Positions 9,424 through 18,335 of a DNA stretch of 64,000 nt are shown here, in pieces. Origin of the DNA: JALZUE01 sp051251725. GTDB lineage: Bacteria > Pseudomonadota > Gammaproteobacteria > Enterobacterales > Alteromonadaceae. The notes beneath the pieces were generated by a model. The model did not search any database. It was not told the origin of the DNA and saw only the letters and a program-made list of their open reading frames with translations. The translations under genes and the position numbers were made by a program. Numbering within the stretch: position 1 is the stretch's first letter; every line of letters starts with the position of its first letter. The stretch covers positions 1 through 64,000 of the forward strand of contig JBPOFN010000023.1 in NCBI GenBank assembly GCA_051251725.1, written 5' to 3'.

Positions 9424-9918
9424 ATGTCAGACGAAATTCAAAACAACGAAGCAGCCGAAGGTCAAGAACCACAATTTGCTATTCAACGTATTTATATGAA
9501 AGATGTTTCTTTTGAAACGCCTAACTCTCCAGCTATCTTTCAAAAAGAATGGAAACCAGAAGTGCAATTAGATTTAGATACTAAATCATCAAAAATTGCG
9601 GATAACACTTTTGAAGTGGTTTTATCGCTAACGGTAACAGTGAAAGTTGAAGATCAAACTGCCTTTTTAGCAGAAGTTCAACAAGCCGGTGTATTTACTA
9701 TTGGTAATATGCCTGAAGCGCAATTAGCTCATACAATTGGTGCTTTTTGCCCGAACACTTTATTCCCGTATGCTCGTGAATCAATTGCTAGCTTAGTTAA
9801 CCGTGGTTCATTCCCACAATTAAACTTAGCGCCAGTTAACTTTGATGCGTTATTCGCTTCATATGTTAAGCAACGTGCAGCTGAAGCAAGTGCACCAGCT
9901 AGCACAGAAACTCACTAA
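9424..9918 (+). CDS. secB: Protein-export chaperone SecB
   Basis: A 164-residue tetrameric chaperone that holds preproteins unfolded and delivers them to SecA. Diagnostic stretches are FAIQRIYMKDVSFE near residue 19, FCPNTLFPYARE, and the PQLNLAPVNFDALF segment, followed by a short low-complexity tail. Ribosome site AGGAAG. gpsA follows 12 bp after the stop. Confidence 0.97.
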   Translation: MSDEIQNNEAAEGQEPQFAIQRIYMKDVSFETPNSPAIFQKEWKPEVQLDLDTKSSKIADNTFEVVLSLTVTVKVEDQTAFLAEVQQAGVFTIGNMPEAQLAHTIGAFCPNTLFPYARESIASLVNRGSFPQLNLAPVNFDALFASYVKQRAAEASAPASTETH

Positions 9919-9930
9919 TAATTATCTCAG

Positions 9931-10935
9931 ATGACTTCAGCTAAAATTTCAGTAATAGGCGCGGGCTCTTATGGCACCGCGCTTGCCATTTGTATCGCTC
10001 GTAATGGCCATAAAACGTTAATGTGGGGCCGTAGTGCTGATCATATTGCCGCCATGGCTCAATCGCGTTCAAACGAAAAGTATTTATCTGGCTGTCCATT
10101 TCCAGAAGCTTTGGCGTTAGATAGCGATTTGGCTACGGTAGCGGCCGCCAGTGATAATATTTTATTGGTGGTGCCAAGCCATGCTTTTGCTGAAACACTG
10201 AAGTCGATAAAACCTTTTCTGAGAAAAAATGCCAAAGTTGCTTGGGCCACTAAAGGCCTAGATAACGAAACTGGTCGTTTATTGCAAGATGTTGCCCGTG
10301 AGATTTTGGGTGATGAAATATCATTAGCTGTTTTGTCCGGTCCAACGTTTGCGAAAGAAATGGCGATGGGTATGCCAACGGCTATCTCTGCGTCATCGGA
10401 AGATGATGCTTTTACCGAAGAATTGTCAGCTTTATTACATTGTGAAAAATCGTTTCGGGTTTATCGCAATACTGATTTTATTGGTGTGCAATTAGGCGGG
10501 GCAGTAAAAAATGTTATTGCCATCGCTGCAGGTATGGCAGACGGTATTGGTTTTGGCGCAAATGCTAGAACAGCCCTGATTACCCGAGGCTTGGTTGAAA
10601 TGATGCGACTTGGCACTGAGTTAGGTGCTGATAAAAATACTTTTATGGGCATGGCCGGTTTAGGCGATTTAGTGTTAACTTGTACTGATAACCAGTCACG
10701 TAATCGTCGCTTTGGTTTAGCTTTAGGCCAAGGTAAAGAAGTAGAACAGGCGATGACCGAAATTGGCCAAGTGGTTGAGGGTTATCGCAATACCAAAGAA
10801 GTACATATGTTAGCTGCACGGTTAGAAGTTGAAATGCCGATTGTTGAACAAGTTTACCAAGTACTTTATCAAGGTAAGTCAGCGCTAATTGCCGCGCAAG
10901 ATTTATTAGCCCGATCACCAAAACAAGAATCTTAA
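9931..10935 (+). CDS. gpsA: Glycerol-3-phosphate dehydrogenase [NAD(P)+]
   Basis: A 334-residue enzyme that reduces dihydroxyacetone phosphate to sn-glycerol 3-phosphate for phospholipid synthesis. It has the N-terminal Rossmann motif GAGSYGTA, the LSGPTFAKE loop and the catalytic-lysine region GGAVKNVIAIAAG. Family length is normal. It lies in the same position after secB as in enterobacteria. Confidence 0.97.
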   Translation: MTSAKISVIGAGSYGTALAICIARNGHKTLMWGRSADHIAAMAQSRSNEKYLSGCPFPEALALDSDLATVAAASDNILLVVPSHAFAETLKSIKPFLRKNAKVAWATKGLDNETGRLLQDVAREILGDEISLAVLSGPTFAKEMAMGMPTAISASSEDDAFTEELSALLHCEKSFRVYRNTDFIGVQLGGAVKNVIAIAAGMADGIGFGANARTALITRGLVEMMRLGTELGADKNTFMGMAGLGDLVLTCTDNQSRNRRFGLALGQGKEVEQAMTEIGQVVEGYRNTKEVHMLAARLEVEMPIVEQVYQVLYQGKSALIAAQDLLARSPKQES

Positions 10936-10947
10936 GTAAGCTCTTAT

Positions 10948-11412
10948 ATGTTTCATATCGCGCTTTTTGAACCGCAAATAGCCCCTAATACCGGTAATAT
11001 TATTCGTTTAGCGGCGAATAATGGCTGTCAGTTACATATCATTGAACCTATGGGGTTTAACCTCGAAGAAAAAGGCTTACGTCGAGCTGGCTTGGATTAT
11101 CATGATCTGGCGAACTTAACGATTCATAAAGATTACCCGGCCTTTGCAACAGCGATGGCAGGTAAAAATATTTATGCCTGTACGACTCGCGGCACGCGAT
11201 TTTATACCGATATTCAATTTAAAGCGGATGACGTTTTATTGTTTGGCGCGGAAACACACGGCTTAACACCTGCTGTGCATGAGTTAATCGCACCTGAAAA
11301 TAAAATTTTAATCCCTATGGCTGCCAATAATCGTAGCTTAAACTTATCTAATTCTGTCGCAATAATTAGCTATGAAGCTTGGCGACAAGTTAATTTTGAC
11401 GGCGCGCAATAA
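10948..11412 (+). CDS. trmL: tRNA (cytidine(34)-2'-O)-methyltransferase
   Basis: A 154-residue SPOUT methyltransferase that 2'-O-methylates the wobble base of tRNA-Leu species. It shows the N-terminal PQIAPNTGNIIRLAAN motif, the LLFGAETHGL loop of the trefoil knot and the C-terminal RSLNLSNSVAI motif. It starts 12 bp after gpsA and closes the operon. Confidence 0.95.
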   Translation: MFHIALFEPQIAPNTGNIIRLAANNGCQLHIIEPMGFNLEEKGLRRAGLDYHDLANLTIHKDYPAFATAMAGKNIYACTTRGTRFYTDIQFKADDVLLFGAETHGLTPAVHELIAPENKILIPMAANNRSLNLSNSVAIISYEAWRQVNFDGAQ

Positions 11413-11517
11413 TCTAGCCGCTAGTTATTTCTTTTAAACTTCATTGTCTTATATTCTATAATCTTATTTTATCCGAGCTATAATTGATGTTAGCGCTCTT
11501 CAACTTTCGTGAATAAT

Positions 11518-12405
11518 ATGTCTGATCCTTCGCATTATAAAAAATGGGTAACCTTAGCTGCTTGGTTAGCCACCGGCACAGCCTTAATCTTGTTGATATT
11601 AAAGTTATATGCTTGGTTAGTGACAGATGCTGCTGCCATGTTAGCAACCGCTACCGACTCATTACTAGACTTATTTGCCTCGCTGATGAATTTGATCATT
11701 TTGCGCTTTGCTTTACAGCCGGCCGATGACGAACATAAGTTTGGCCACGGTAAAGCGGAGAGTTTAGCAGGCCTAGTGCAATCCGCATTTGTCATGGGCT
11801 CGGCAGTACTTTTGATCATTAATGGTATCGAGCGCATTGTAAATCCGGTGGTAATAGTACAGGCCAATGTCGCTATTTGGGTGACCATTATCACCATTGT
11901 TATGACTTTACTCTTAGTACTCGTGCAAAAAATGGTGATTAGGCGCACACAATCGGTAGCGATCAGTGCTGATTCTTTACATTATCAATCTGATTTATTA
12001 TTAAATTTTGGTGTGTTGTTAGCGATTATTTTAAGCCAAGATTATTGGCTGCGAGCGGATGGCTTCTTTACTATGTTAGTTGGCGGCTATTTACTTTATG
12101 GCGCCGTTAAAATCGCTTGGATAAGTATTCAGCATTTAATGGATCATGAGCTGCCAGAAGAAGATACCGATATCATCAAAAAAATTATTGCTGAGCATCC
12201 GGAAGCGTTAGGTATTCACGACTTAAGAACGCGCCAGTCAGGTAATATCAAGTTTATTCAATTTCATCTTGAGCTCCCTGATCAACTGTCATTGAAAAAA
12301 GCCCATGATATTGGCGATAAAGTGGAAGAAAAAATAGTGAAAAAATTATCGCCGTGTGACGTTTTTATTCATCAAGACCCCAAGTCTGTGGTTAAGTCCG
12401 ACTAA
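11518..12405 (+). CDS. fieF: Cation diffusion facilitator FieF-like (Fe2+/Zn2+ efflux)
   Basis: About 295 residues with six predicted membrane segments and a C-terminal cytoplasmic metal-binding domain. The transport-site signatures are present: TDSLLD in the second membrane helix, HKFGHGKAE, and SADSLHYQSD in the fifth. The family exports divalent metals in exchange for protons; iron or zinc cannot be told apart from sequence alone. I chose the ATG at 11518 over the GTG at 11509. It is convergent with the hydrolase gene at 12454. Confidence 0.9.
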   Translation: MSDPSHYKKWVTLAAWLATGTALILLILKLYAWLVTDAAAMLATATDSLLDLFASLMNLIILRFALQPADDEHKFGHGKAESLAGLVQSAFVMGSAVLLIINGIERIVNPVVIVQANVAIWVTIITIVMTLLLVLVQKMVIRRTQSVAISADSLHYQSDLLLNFGVLLAIILSQDYWLRADGFFTMLVGGYLLYGAVKIAWISIQHLMDHELPEEDTDIIKKIIAEHPEALGIHDLRTRQSGNIKFIQFHLELPDQLSLKKAHDIGDKVEEKIVKKLSPCDVFIHQDPKSVVKSD

Positions 12406-12418
12406 CAGTTATTCTCAG

Positions 12419-12450
12419 TATCATCATCAGCTTTATTGGTGATGCTGATA
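12419..12450. terminator. Hairpin between convergent genes
   Basis: An 11-bp inverted repeat (12419-12429 with 12440-12450, one mismatch, 10-base loop) lies between the fieF stop and the stop of the minus-strand hydrolase. There is no clean T run on either strand, so its strength as a terminator is uncertain. Confidence 0.4.
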
Positions 12451-12453
12451 TTA

Positions 12454-13461
12454 TTATTGGTGTTGTTCAAACCAAGCCAAACAATGCGCAAGCGCGAGCT
12501 CTCGATAGGCGTCTTTTTCAAAAAACAGTTCATGCCTAGCCCCTTCAATCACAGTTGCTTGTCCATTGGGGCACGAGTGTGAATATAAGCTATGTAATTG
12601 CTGACAAAACTCATCCTGTGCTCGGTTATCAACGATCGCTTCTTGACCCGCTTGTAACACCATTAACGGCGTTGAAATTTTCGGCGTGAATGAAAAAATG
12701 CTAGTTTTAATTTGATGAGCAAGCTTTAACCATTGAATGGTAACGCCGCCAAGCTGTAATTCAGTATCATGATGATATAAGTCTTTAAATAACTGATAGC
12801 GTAATGGGCTGTGAGTCAGTTTGTTTTTCGAAAACGGTTTAAAATAATGGTTTTTTTGACCAGGGAAATACCAAGCTTTTTTAGTGAAAATTCTTTCGAT
12901 GAAACTGGCGCCATTAATTAGTAGCTTTGCCATTTTACTAGGAATACCGCCGGTATTAATCGCAAACATCGGCGAAGAAAAAACCGCCGCTTGGATCATT
13001 TTTGAATATTTTGCGAGATAAATACTGGTAATGGCGCAGCCCATCGAATGCGCTAATAAATAAGGCTTGGTGTTGCTCGGGCAAAAAGGTAAAACGTGGA
13101 CGCTGATAAAAGTATGTAAGTCTTCAGCATAATCATCAAAGCTGCTGACATAACCTTTATGTGGGTTGGCGAGCATACGCCCCGACAAACCTTGACCACG
13201 GTGATCGAGTAAAAAGATATTAAATCCCTGTTGATAGAATTCAAAACAGAGTTCTTTATATTTTAAATAACTTTCAGATCGACCCTGAACAATAATTAAA
13301 CTTTTATAGTGGCTTTTATTAATAAAGACGGCATATTTAATGGTGATATCATCGACACCATCAAAGCTATGGAATATTCCTGTTTGCCAAAAATTACGGA
13401 TATCCGTTTGGGTTTTTTCAATTAAATTTTGTTCATTGGTATATGTTTTAACGCCAACCAT
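12454..13461 (-). CDS. Alpha/beta hydrolase, lysophospholipase L2-like
   Basis: A 335-residue serine hydrolase of the S33/hydrolase_4 type: LLDHRGQGLSGR after the oxyanion region, the nucleophile elbow AHSMGC (Ser), an Asp in the late LQAGQEAIVDNR strand and a His in EGARHELF. The layout is like E. coli PldB, which hydrolyses lysophospholipids, but the substrate is not certain. It lies 11 bp downstream of the sensor-kinase gene on the same strand, so it may belong to the Cpx-like transcript, consistent with an envelope role. Confidence 0.8.
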   Translation of the reverse strand: MVGVKTYTNEQNLIEKTQTDIRNFWQTGIFHSFDGVDDITIKYAVFINKSHYKSLIIVQGRSESYLKYKELCFEFYQQGFNIFLLDHRGQGLSGRMLANPHKGYVSSFDDYAEDLHTFISVHVLPFCPSNTKPYLLAHSMGCAITSIYLAKYSKMIQAAVFSSPMFAINTGGIPSKMAKLLINGASFIERIFTKKAWYFPGQKNHYFKPFSKNKLTHSPLRYQLFKDLYHHDTELQLGGVTIQWLKLAHQIKTSIFSFTPKISTPLMVLQAGQEAIVDNRAQDEFCQQLHSLYSHSCPNGQATVIEGARHELFFEKDAYRELALAHCLAWFEQHQ

Positions 13462-13472
13462 ACAATCTACTT

Positions 13473-14855
13473 TTAGGTAAGAGGTAATTCAATGTAAACA
13501 GTTAGGCCTTGGTCGGTATTATTACGGGCGTAAATTTTTCCTTTGTGGAGTTCAATTGCTTGATGTGCAATCGCCAACCCTAGACCAGTACCACCAGACT
13601 TCCTGTCACGAGCGTCAGTAACGCGATAAAATGCTTTAAATAACTTAGATAATGTTTCTTCTGGCACACCCGAACCTTGGTCCGATACTGATAAGTAAAT
13701 AGTATAGTTATCTTTTTTAAGTTTTACATCTATCTCACTGTCTTCAGGTGCATATTTTACCGCGTTATTGAGAATATTGCTGATTGCGCTATCAAGTAAT
13801 TTTGCATCGGCATTGATCAAAAGCTGCTGAGGTTCAAACAAATTAATTTTAACTTTCTTTTGATTGGCAACAAATTGGCAATCATCAACAATACTTTCAA
13901 TTAAGTTATACAGGTTAATAGATTCTTGATTGATTTTTTGTGTCGCGTGTTCAAGTCGAGATAAGGTTAAGACATCAGAAATCATATTATCGAGCTGATC
14001 GATTGCTTTTTCACAGCGTTCGAGGTGTTTCTTTTGCTCAGTAGGGGAGTTCTGGGCTTTTTCTACCAAGGCTAAGGCTAATTGCAAGCGTGTTAGTGGC
14101 GATCTAAATTCATGTGATACGTCGCCTAACAATCGCTGATGAGCGTTGATATTACTCTCTAGTTTGCTGGCCATAATATTAAAGCTAGTTGCTAAAGCGC
14201 CAAATTCGTCATGCCGATCAATTTCTTCATTAAGACGTACTGACAAGTCGCCTTTACCAAAGCTATGTGCAGCAGCTTGTATATTAATTAACGGTTTACT
14301 GATATTTCTAGCCAGCAGCCAGCAGAATAAAAAACTGATAATGATTAAGACTAATAAGCGTAACCAAATAGGAAATTGTTTCATGAAAAAATGAAACTTC
14401 TGATTGATATTATCTGTTGCCATAAACAGATGATAGGTTTGGTTTTCAAAGGTAAAAAGCTGAGGGCCAGTGATACGGGTTATACTGAATTCAACACTGG
14501 CTTGATTGACAAATTCATTTTCAGCTAAATAATCTTTTACTTTTTTCCATTGAATACCTTCCGGTAAATAGATTTTATTGGTGATTAAGTCTTTAAAAAT
14601 CAAATGCCCACCATAGCCCTTGAGAAATTTTTTCTGCACCTTATTAATATTGAAAGTTTCAGCCGCCATCAATTGCCGACTGGTTTTGGTGAGGATCTTT
14701 TTACTGTATTTATTCGGGGCGTAAATTGACGTTGAATCACTAAATTGCAAGGTAATAAAATAAGTGATTAAAACCGAACTAACGATCACTAACCAAAACC
14801 AAAAAAATAGTTTAACGCTAATGCCACACAGAATATTTTTAATGCTAGTGAACAT
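13473..14855 (-). CDS. Sensor histidine kinase, CpxA-like
   Basis: A 460-residue inner-membrane kinase: a membrane helix at about 14-30, a periplasmic domain of about 130 residues, a second helix near 165-180, a HAMP domain, then HisKA with the H-box DVSHEFRSPLTRLQ (Cpx-type), an N-box ILNNAVKYAP, G1 DQGSGV and G2 GGTGLGLAI. All catalytic motifs are intact. It lies two bases after the response-regulator gene, so the pair is one transcript. A CpxR-like box lies upstream of the pair. The cpxA assignment is by H-box and arrangement; the periplasmic domain is not diagnostic. Confidence 0.87.
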   Translation of the reverse strand: MFTSIKNILCGISVKLFFWFWLVIVSSVLITYFITLQFSDSTSIYAPNKYSKKILTKTSRQLMAAETFNINKVQKKFLKGYGGHLIFKDLITNKIYLPEGIQWKKVKDYLAENEFVNQASVEFSITRITGPQLFTFENQTYHLFMATDNINQKFHFFMKQFPIWLRLLVLIIISFLFCWLLARNISKPLINIQAAAHSFGKGDLSVRLNEEIDRHDEFGALATSFNIMASKLESNINAHQRLLGDVSHEFRSPLTRLQLALALVEKAQNSPTEQKKHLERCEKAIDQLDNMISDVLTLSRLEHATQKINQESINLYNLIESIVDDCQFVANQKKVKINLFEPQQLLINADAKLLDSAISNILNNAVKYAPEDSEIDVKLKKDNYTIYLSVSDQGSGVPEETLSKLFKAFYRVTDARDRKSGGTGLGLAIAHQAIELHKGKIYARNNTDQGLTVYIELPLT

Positions 14856-14857
14856 TA

Positions 14858-15553
14858 TTATTTTCCGGGTAGAAATATGTAGCCAGCGCCGCGAATAGTT
14901 TTAAATTTATCATCAGCACTGAATTCAATTAATTTACGTCTAATATTACTTACGTGCATGTCGATACTGCGATCATATTGACTCAGAGGTCGTTCTAAAA
15001 TTTGCTCAGAAATATCACTTTTACTGATAACATTGCCGGTGTTTTTCATAAGGAAATAAAGAATTTGATATTCAGTGCCGGTTAAATTGACTTTGTTTTG
15101 GTGGCAAAAAACTTCGCGCGTGGCGTGATTTAATTCAACGTTATTAATGGCGGTGACCGTATTCACTACATCTTGCTGTTTAACAATATCAATACGTCTA
15201 AAAATGGCATTGATGCGGGCTAATAATTCTCGGTGTTTAAATGGTTTGGCTAGGTAATCGTCTGCGCCGAGCTCTAGCCCTAATATGCGGTCGTTATCAT
15301 CACCTTTGGCGGTCAGCATTAAAATAGGCGTTTTATGATTACCACCAAGACTTTTTAATACTTCAAAACCATCCATTTTAGGCATCATCACATCTAAAAG
15401 AATAAGGTCGATACTATCATCGTGTGCTTGCTCTAAACCCGATAGACCGTCATGACAAGCGGTAACTTCTATTTGCTCGTGAGCTAAATATTCCGTTAGT
15501 AATTCTACCAGTTCCTGATCATCATCAATTACCAATATTTTTTTAGCTGTCAT
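14858..15553 (-). CDS. OmpR-family response regulator, CpxR-like
   Basis: A 231-residue regulator: receiver domain (about 4-120) with the acidic pair DDD at 10-12, the phosphoacceptor in LLDVMMPKMDG and the lysine in LAKPF, followed by a winged-helix DNA-binding domain ending in HVSNIRRKL and the RGAGYIF wing. It is presumed to be phosphorylated by the kinase encoded just downstream. A GTAAG-N5-GTAAA site at 15620-15634 suggests autoregulation. Confidence 0.9.
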   Translation of the reverse strand: MTAKKILVIDDDQELVELLTEYLAHEQIEVTACHDGLSGLEQAHDDSIDLILLDVMMPKMDGFEVLKSLGGNHKTPILMLTAKGDDNDRILGLELGADDYLAKPFKHRELLARINAIFRRIDIVKQQDVVNTVTAINNVELNHATREVFCHQNKVNLTGTEYQILYFLMKNTGNVISKSDISEQILERPLSQYDRSIDMHVSNIRRKLIEFSADDKFKTIRGAGYIFLPGK

Positions 15554-15619
15554 ATTTAGATTACCTATTTATTTTAATACCAATAGTTTACTGCATTGGC
15601 CGTAGATGAAGATAAAATA

Positions 15620-15634
15620 TTTACACAAACTTAC
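15620..15634 (-). promoter_or_regulatory. CpxR-box-like site upstream of the cpxR/cpxA-like pair
   Basis: On the minus strand the sequence reads GTAAG-TTTGT-GTAAA, two direct half-sites five bases apart, matching the GTAAA-N(4-8)-GTAAA pattern known for CpxR. It is about 67 bp before the regulator's start codon. Confidence 0.5.
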
Positions 15635-15710
15635 ACGATAGTTGGTAATGATTTTAGCTATGTTCGAAGACGTGAATGTTTTTACTGCCGCGCTAGCCAA
15701 TAAAAGTGAT

Positions 15711-17807
15711 TTAAGAATGGCTTAAATTAAATGAGAATATTTTAGACATAGTGCTTTCTACGGGCTTGCCATTTTCTTGTGCCGGTTGGAAGCGCCATTG
15801 CTCCATCGCTTTAATAATGGAGTTTTTAAAGTAACTTGATTTATTTTTCTTTTCTATTTGAATATTTTTTACCAAGCCGTCTTTACTGATTGAAAAATTA
15901 ACTAATAAATCTTGTTCGACTTTTTTACGTTGTGCCGAGCTTGGGTATTTAGGGTCAACTAAATTGATAATTTCAGCGGATTTAAAAATCACTTCTGGCG
16001 CGACCATTAATTTTTTGGCGATGTTTTTAGCGCGAGCCAGGGGATTTTTTTGCTCAAATTTAGTGATCGCATCTTGATGAACCGTAGGTTCGTTAAGTGC
16101 TGTTAGTTCTTGTTGGTAAGGATTAGTCACTTGACCTGTTCGTTTTTTAATATTAGGTAGTTCATTTATGGTCTCAAGTTTAGCTGCTGACGTAGTGAGA
16201 TTAGTACTCTGGCTAGGTAGTGTTTGAACAGGTGATTTTATCGCAGCTTTCGTTGGCGACATGCTAGCTTGCGTAACTAGGTTTTTGGGTTTCGTTAAAA
16301 CCTTAGCTGCTGCAGGTTTATTTACTGCTACCGCTTGCTCTGAGACCGTTTTTTTGACTGTTATTTCAGTTTGCATATTTGAGCTTGGCTGTACTGTCTT
16401 GCTTGGCACTGTCGTGTTATCAGTAATTGTTGATATTGCTTCGATATTTTCATTGCTTAGCTGTTCGATAACGAAGGCGTTATTTTTTTCGCCAGTTAAA
16501 ATAGCTGATGTAATAGGTTTAACCCGCTGGTTTATTGGTTCAGCCAATGGCTGACTTAAAACATCGATTTCCTTAATTGGAAGCTGTTCTGTCGTTTCGA
16601 CAGTATCACTTGAGATAACATTCACTGTTGTTGCTTGAGCGAGGGAAGCATTTTCAGTTAAAGTATTTTTCTTGGCAGCACTGGTATTACTCGACGATAA
16701 ATAGGTCGTGTTTGAATAATTTTCAATATTGGTATCGCCGGTTTCATAAGTACTAACAGACGGCGCGGAATGTGAACTCATATCAAGATAATTTAATTGT
16801 GCTAATTCTTTAGAAGATAGAATCAGAAACGAGGTCACGATGATAACAGAGGCTAACCACTTACTTTTATCATAAGTAGTCGTACAGCTATGGTGATTTA
16901 CGAGCCTTAATACCCGTTCTTTTAAATCGCCACCGGAAGCTGCCATTGCCATCGCTGGAATAGCGTGGCGATGTTTATTACACAAAGAAGCCGTATCGGT
17001 TAGTGTATGGGCATAAGCCAGCGCGTCACCACAATGTTGCACGGCGATGTCATCACTACAATATTCTCGTTCAATACGCATTTGTTTACTGACCCAAAAA
17101 ACAGCTGGATGGAAAAATAAGATAATTTCTACCAGTGATTGGATCAAATTCACTAAATAATCATGACGGCGAATATGAGCAAGTTCATGCAGTAATAACA
17201 TGTCTAGTTGCGCGGGTGTTAAACCGGTCACCATTGCGGCCGGTAATAATACTACGGGTTTTAACCAACCGATTGCCATAGGCACATCAATCGCCATTGA
17301 AACAACAAGTTCGGGGGCTTTATTAATTTTTAGTCGGTGAACTAATTCATTAAAACGCGCATTCAATTCAGTAAAAGGCTGAGCTATTCTTTGTTTAGGT
17401 AACTGATTAACCGAAATCATTTGCACGATCATTTTTCCGGCTAAACAAAGCACCGCACTTAACCAAGCGATGGTTAAGTAAGGTAATAAAAAGATAATTT
17501 CTTCACTTAACGATGACTCTTGTGCCAAAAGAGATAAGCCTAAGATATCAGAGGAGGCAATACTTGAATGTTGTAGATCGGAAAAATAATCAGGCTGAAA
17601 TAGAATAGCAAAAGTTAAGAAAGGTAAAAGTAAGTTGATCAGCATGGCAAATGACGCGAAAGAATAACGTAAACGAGAGTGCTGTTTAGGCGTTATCATC
17701 AGTGCCGATTTCAATAAAACAGCGACAGCTAGGCCTTGCCATAAAAAATGGATCAAGGTTAAGGCAATTGTCGAAAAAAGTACGCTGTTAATTATTGTTT
17801 CTAACAT
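15711..17807 (-). CDS. BlaR1/M56 membrane metalloprotease with C-terminal TonB domain
   Basis: A 698-residue protein. The N-terminal part is an M56 (BlaR1/MecR1) membrane peptidase with several membrane helices and the zinc motif H207-E-L-A-H211. A low-complexity Thr/Ser/Lys-rich linker runs from about 330 to 590, and the last 90 residues form a TonB-like domain (DPKYPSSAQRK, then WRFQPAQENGKPV). In BlaR1 the protease is activated by a sensor domain and destroys the BlaI repressor; here the sensor is replaced by TonB, hinting at a link to outer-membrane receptors or energisation. It lies 8 bp after the blaI-like gene. Confidence 0.88.
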   Translation of the reverse strand: MLETIINSVLFSTIALTLIHFLWQGLAVAVLLKSALMITPKQHSRLRYSFASFAMLINLLLPFLTFAILFQPDYFSDLQHSSIASSDILGLSLLAQESSLSEEIIFLLPYLTIAWLSAVLCLAGKMIVQMISVNQLPKQRIAQPFTELNARFNELVHRLKINKAPELVVSMAIDVPMAIGWLKPVVLLPAAMVTGLTPAQLDMLLLHELAHIRRHDYLVNLIQSLVEIILFFHPAVFWVSKQMRIEREYCSDDIAVQHCGDALAYAHTLTDTASLCNKHRHAIPAMAMAASGGDLKERVLRLVNHHSCTTTYDKSKWLASVIIVTSFLILSSKELAQLNYLDMSSHSAPSVSTYETGDTNIENYSNTTYLSSSNTSAAKKNTLTENASLAQATTVNVISSDTVETTEQLPIKEIDVLSQPLAEPINQRVKPITSAILTGEKNNAFVIEQLSNENIEAISTITDNTTVPSKTVQPSSNMQTEITVKKTVSEQAVAVNKPAAAKVLTKPKNLVTQASMSPTKAAIKSPVQTLPSQSTNLTTSAAKLETINELPNIKKRTGQVTNPYQQELTALNEPTVHQDAITKFEQKNPLARAKNIAKKLMVAPEVIFKSAEIINLVDPKYPSSAQRKKVEQDLLVNFSISKDGLVKNIQIEKKNKSSYFKNSIIKAMEQWRFQPAQENGKPVESTMSKIFSFNLSHS

Positions 17808-17815
17808 TTAATTAT

Positions 17816-18208
17816 CTAGTTACTGTTTTGTTGCTCAATTTTATTTAATAGTTGGCGAATATCGTCAATTTCATCTTGGCTAGTTGATTCATCAATAGCG
17901 CGCATAACAAGATTCGAGGTTGAACCGCCAAAAGCTTTACTGACTAGGTCTTTTAACAAAGACGATTGTGTATGCATTTGACTATTCGCAGGCGCATAAA
18001 CATGTGCTCTGTTGCTTTCGTCACGGATCACTAATGCTTTTTCATGCATGATCTGTAAGATTTTAAGTACCGTGGTATAACCGGTGGTTTGAGTTTTACT
18101 GACTGCATCATGAATTTCACGAACGGTTGCAGGACCAAGAGACCATAAAATATTTAACAGACTTAGTTCAGCTTCAGTTGGCTTATTCGGTGATTTACTT
18201 CGAGCCAT
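17816..18208 (-). CDS. BlaI/MecI/CopY-family transcriptional repressor
   Basis: A 130-residue winged-helix repressor (LNILWSLGPATVREIHDAV, then GYTTVLKILQIM) with a C-terminal dimerisation helix. BlaI-type repressors are inactivated by cleavage by the partner M56 protease, encoded immediately downstream. A near-perfect 21-bp palindrome overlapping a promoter-like -35 element just upstream suggests autorepression. Confidence 0.9.
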   Translation of the reverse strand: MARSKSPNKPTEAELSLLNILWSLGPATVREIHDAVSKTQTTGYTTVLKILQIMHEKALVIRDESNRAHVYAPANSQMHTQSSLLKDLVSKAFGGSTSNLVMRAIDESTSQDEIDDIRQLLNKIEQQNSN

Positions 18209-18232
18209 TAATAGTTCCTATTACAAATATTA

Positions 18233-18262
18233 ATTATAAATATGTTATTTAATTAGCGTTAA
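18233..18262 (-). promoter_or_regulatory. Promoter candidate for the blaI-blaR1-like operon
   Basis: Reading the minus strand there is TTAACG (18257-18262), 18 bases, then TATAAT (18233-18238), 25 bp before the blaI-like start. The -35 hexamer falls inside the palindrome at 18253-18273. Confidence 0.45.
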
Positions 18263-18273
18263 ATTTACGCTAA
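18253..18273. promoter_or_regulatory. Palindromic operator candidate for the BlaI-like repressor
   Basis: A 21-bp near-perfect palindrome with arms TTAGCGT and ACGCTAA and an AT-rich centre lies 45 bp upstream of the repressor gene and overlaps its -35 element. Position and symmetry fit an operator; the sequence itself is not the classical TACA/TGTA bla box. Confidence 0.5.
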
Positions 18274-18335
18274 CAGACCTTGTATCCTAACGCGTGTGCA
18301 TTTATCCAGCAACTAATTATTCAAAAGTGCTAGTG

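Noticed and set aside
15580..15600. ATACCAAT near the CpxR-like gene as a second MITE end
   Set aside because: Only the first eight bases match the element ends at 44701 and no partner repeat is close.
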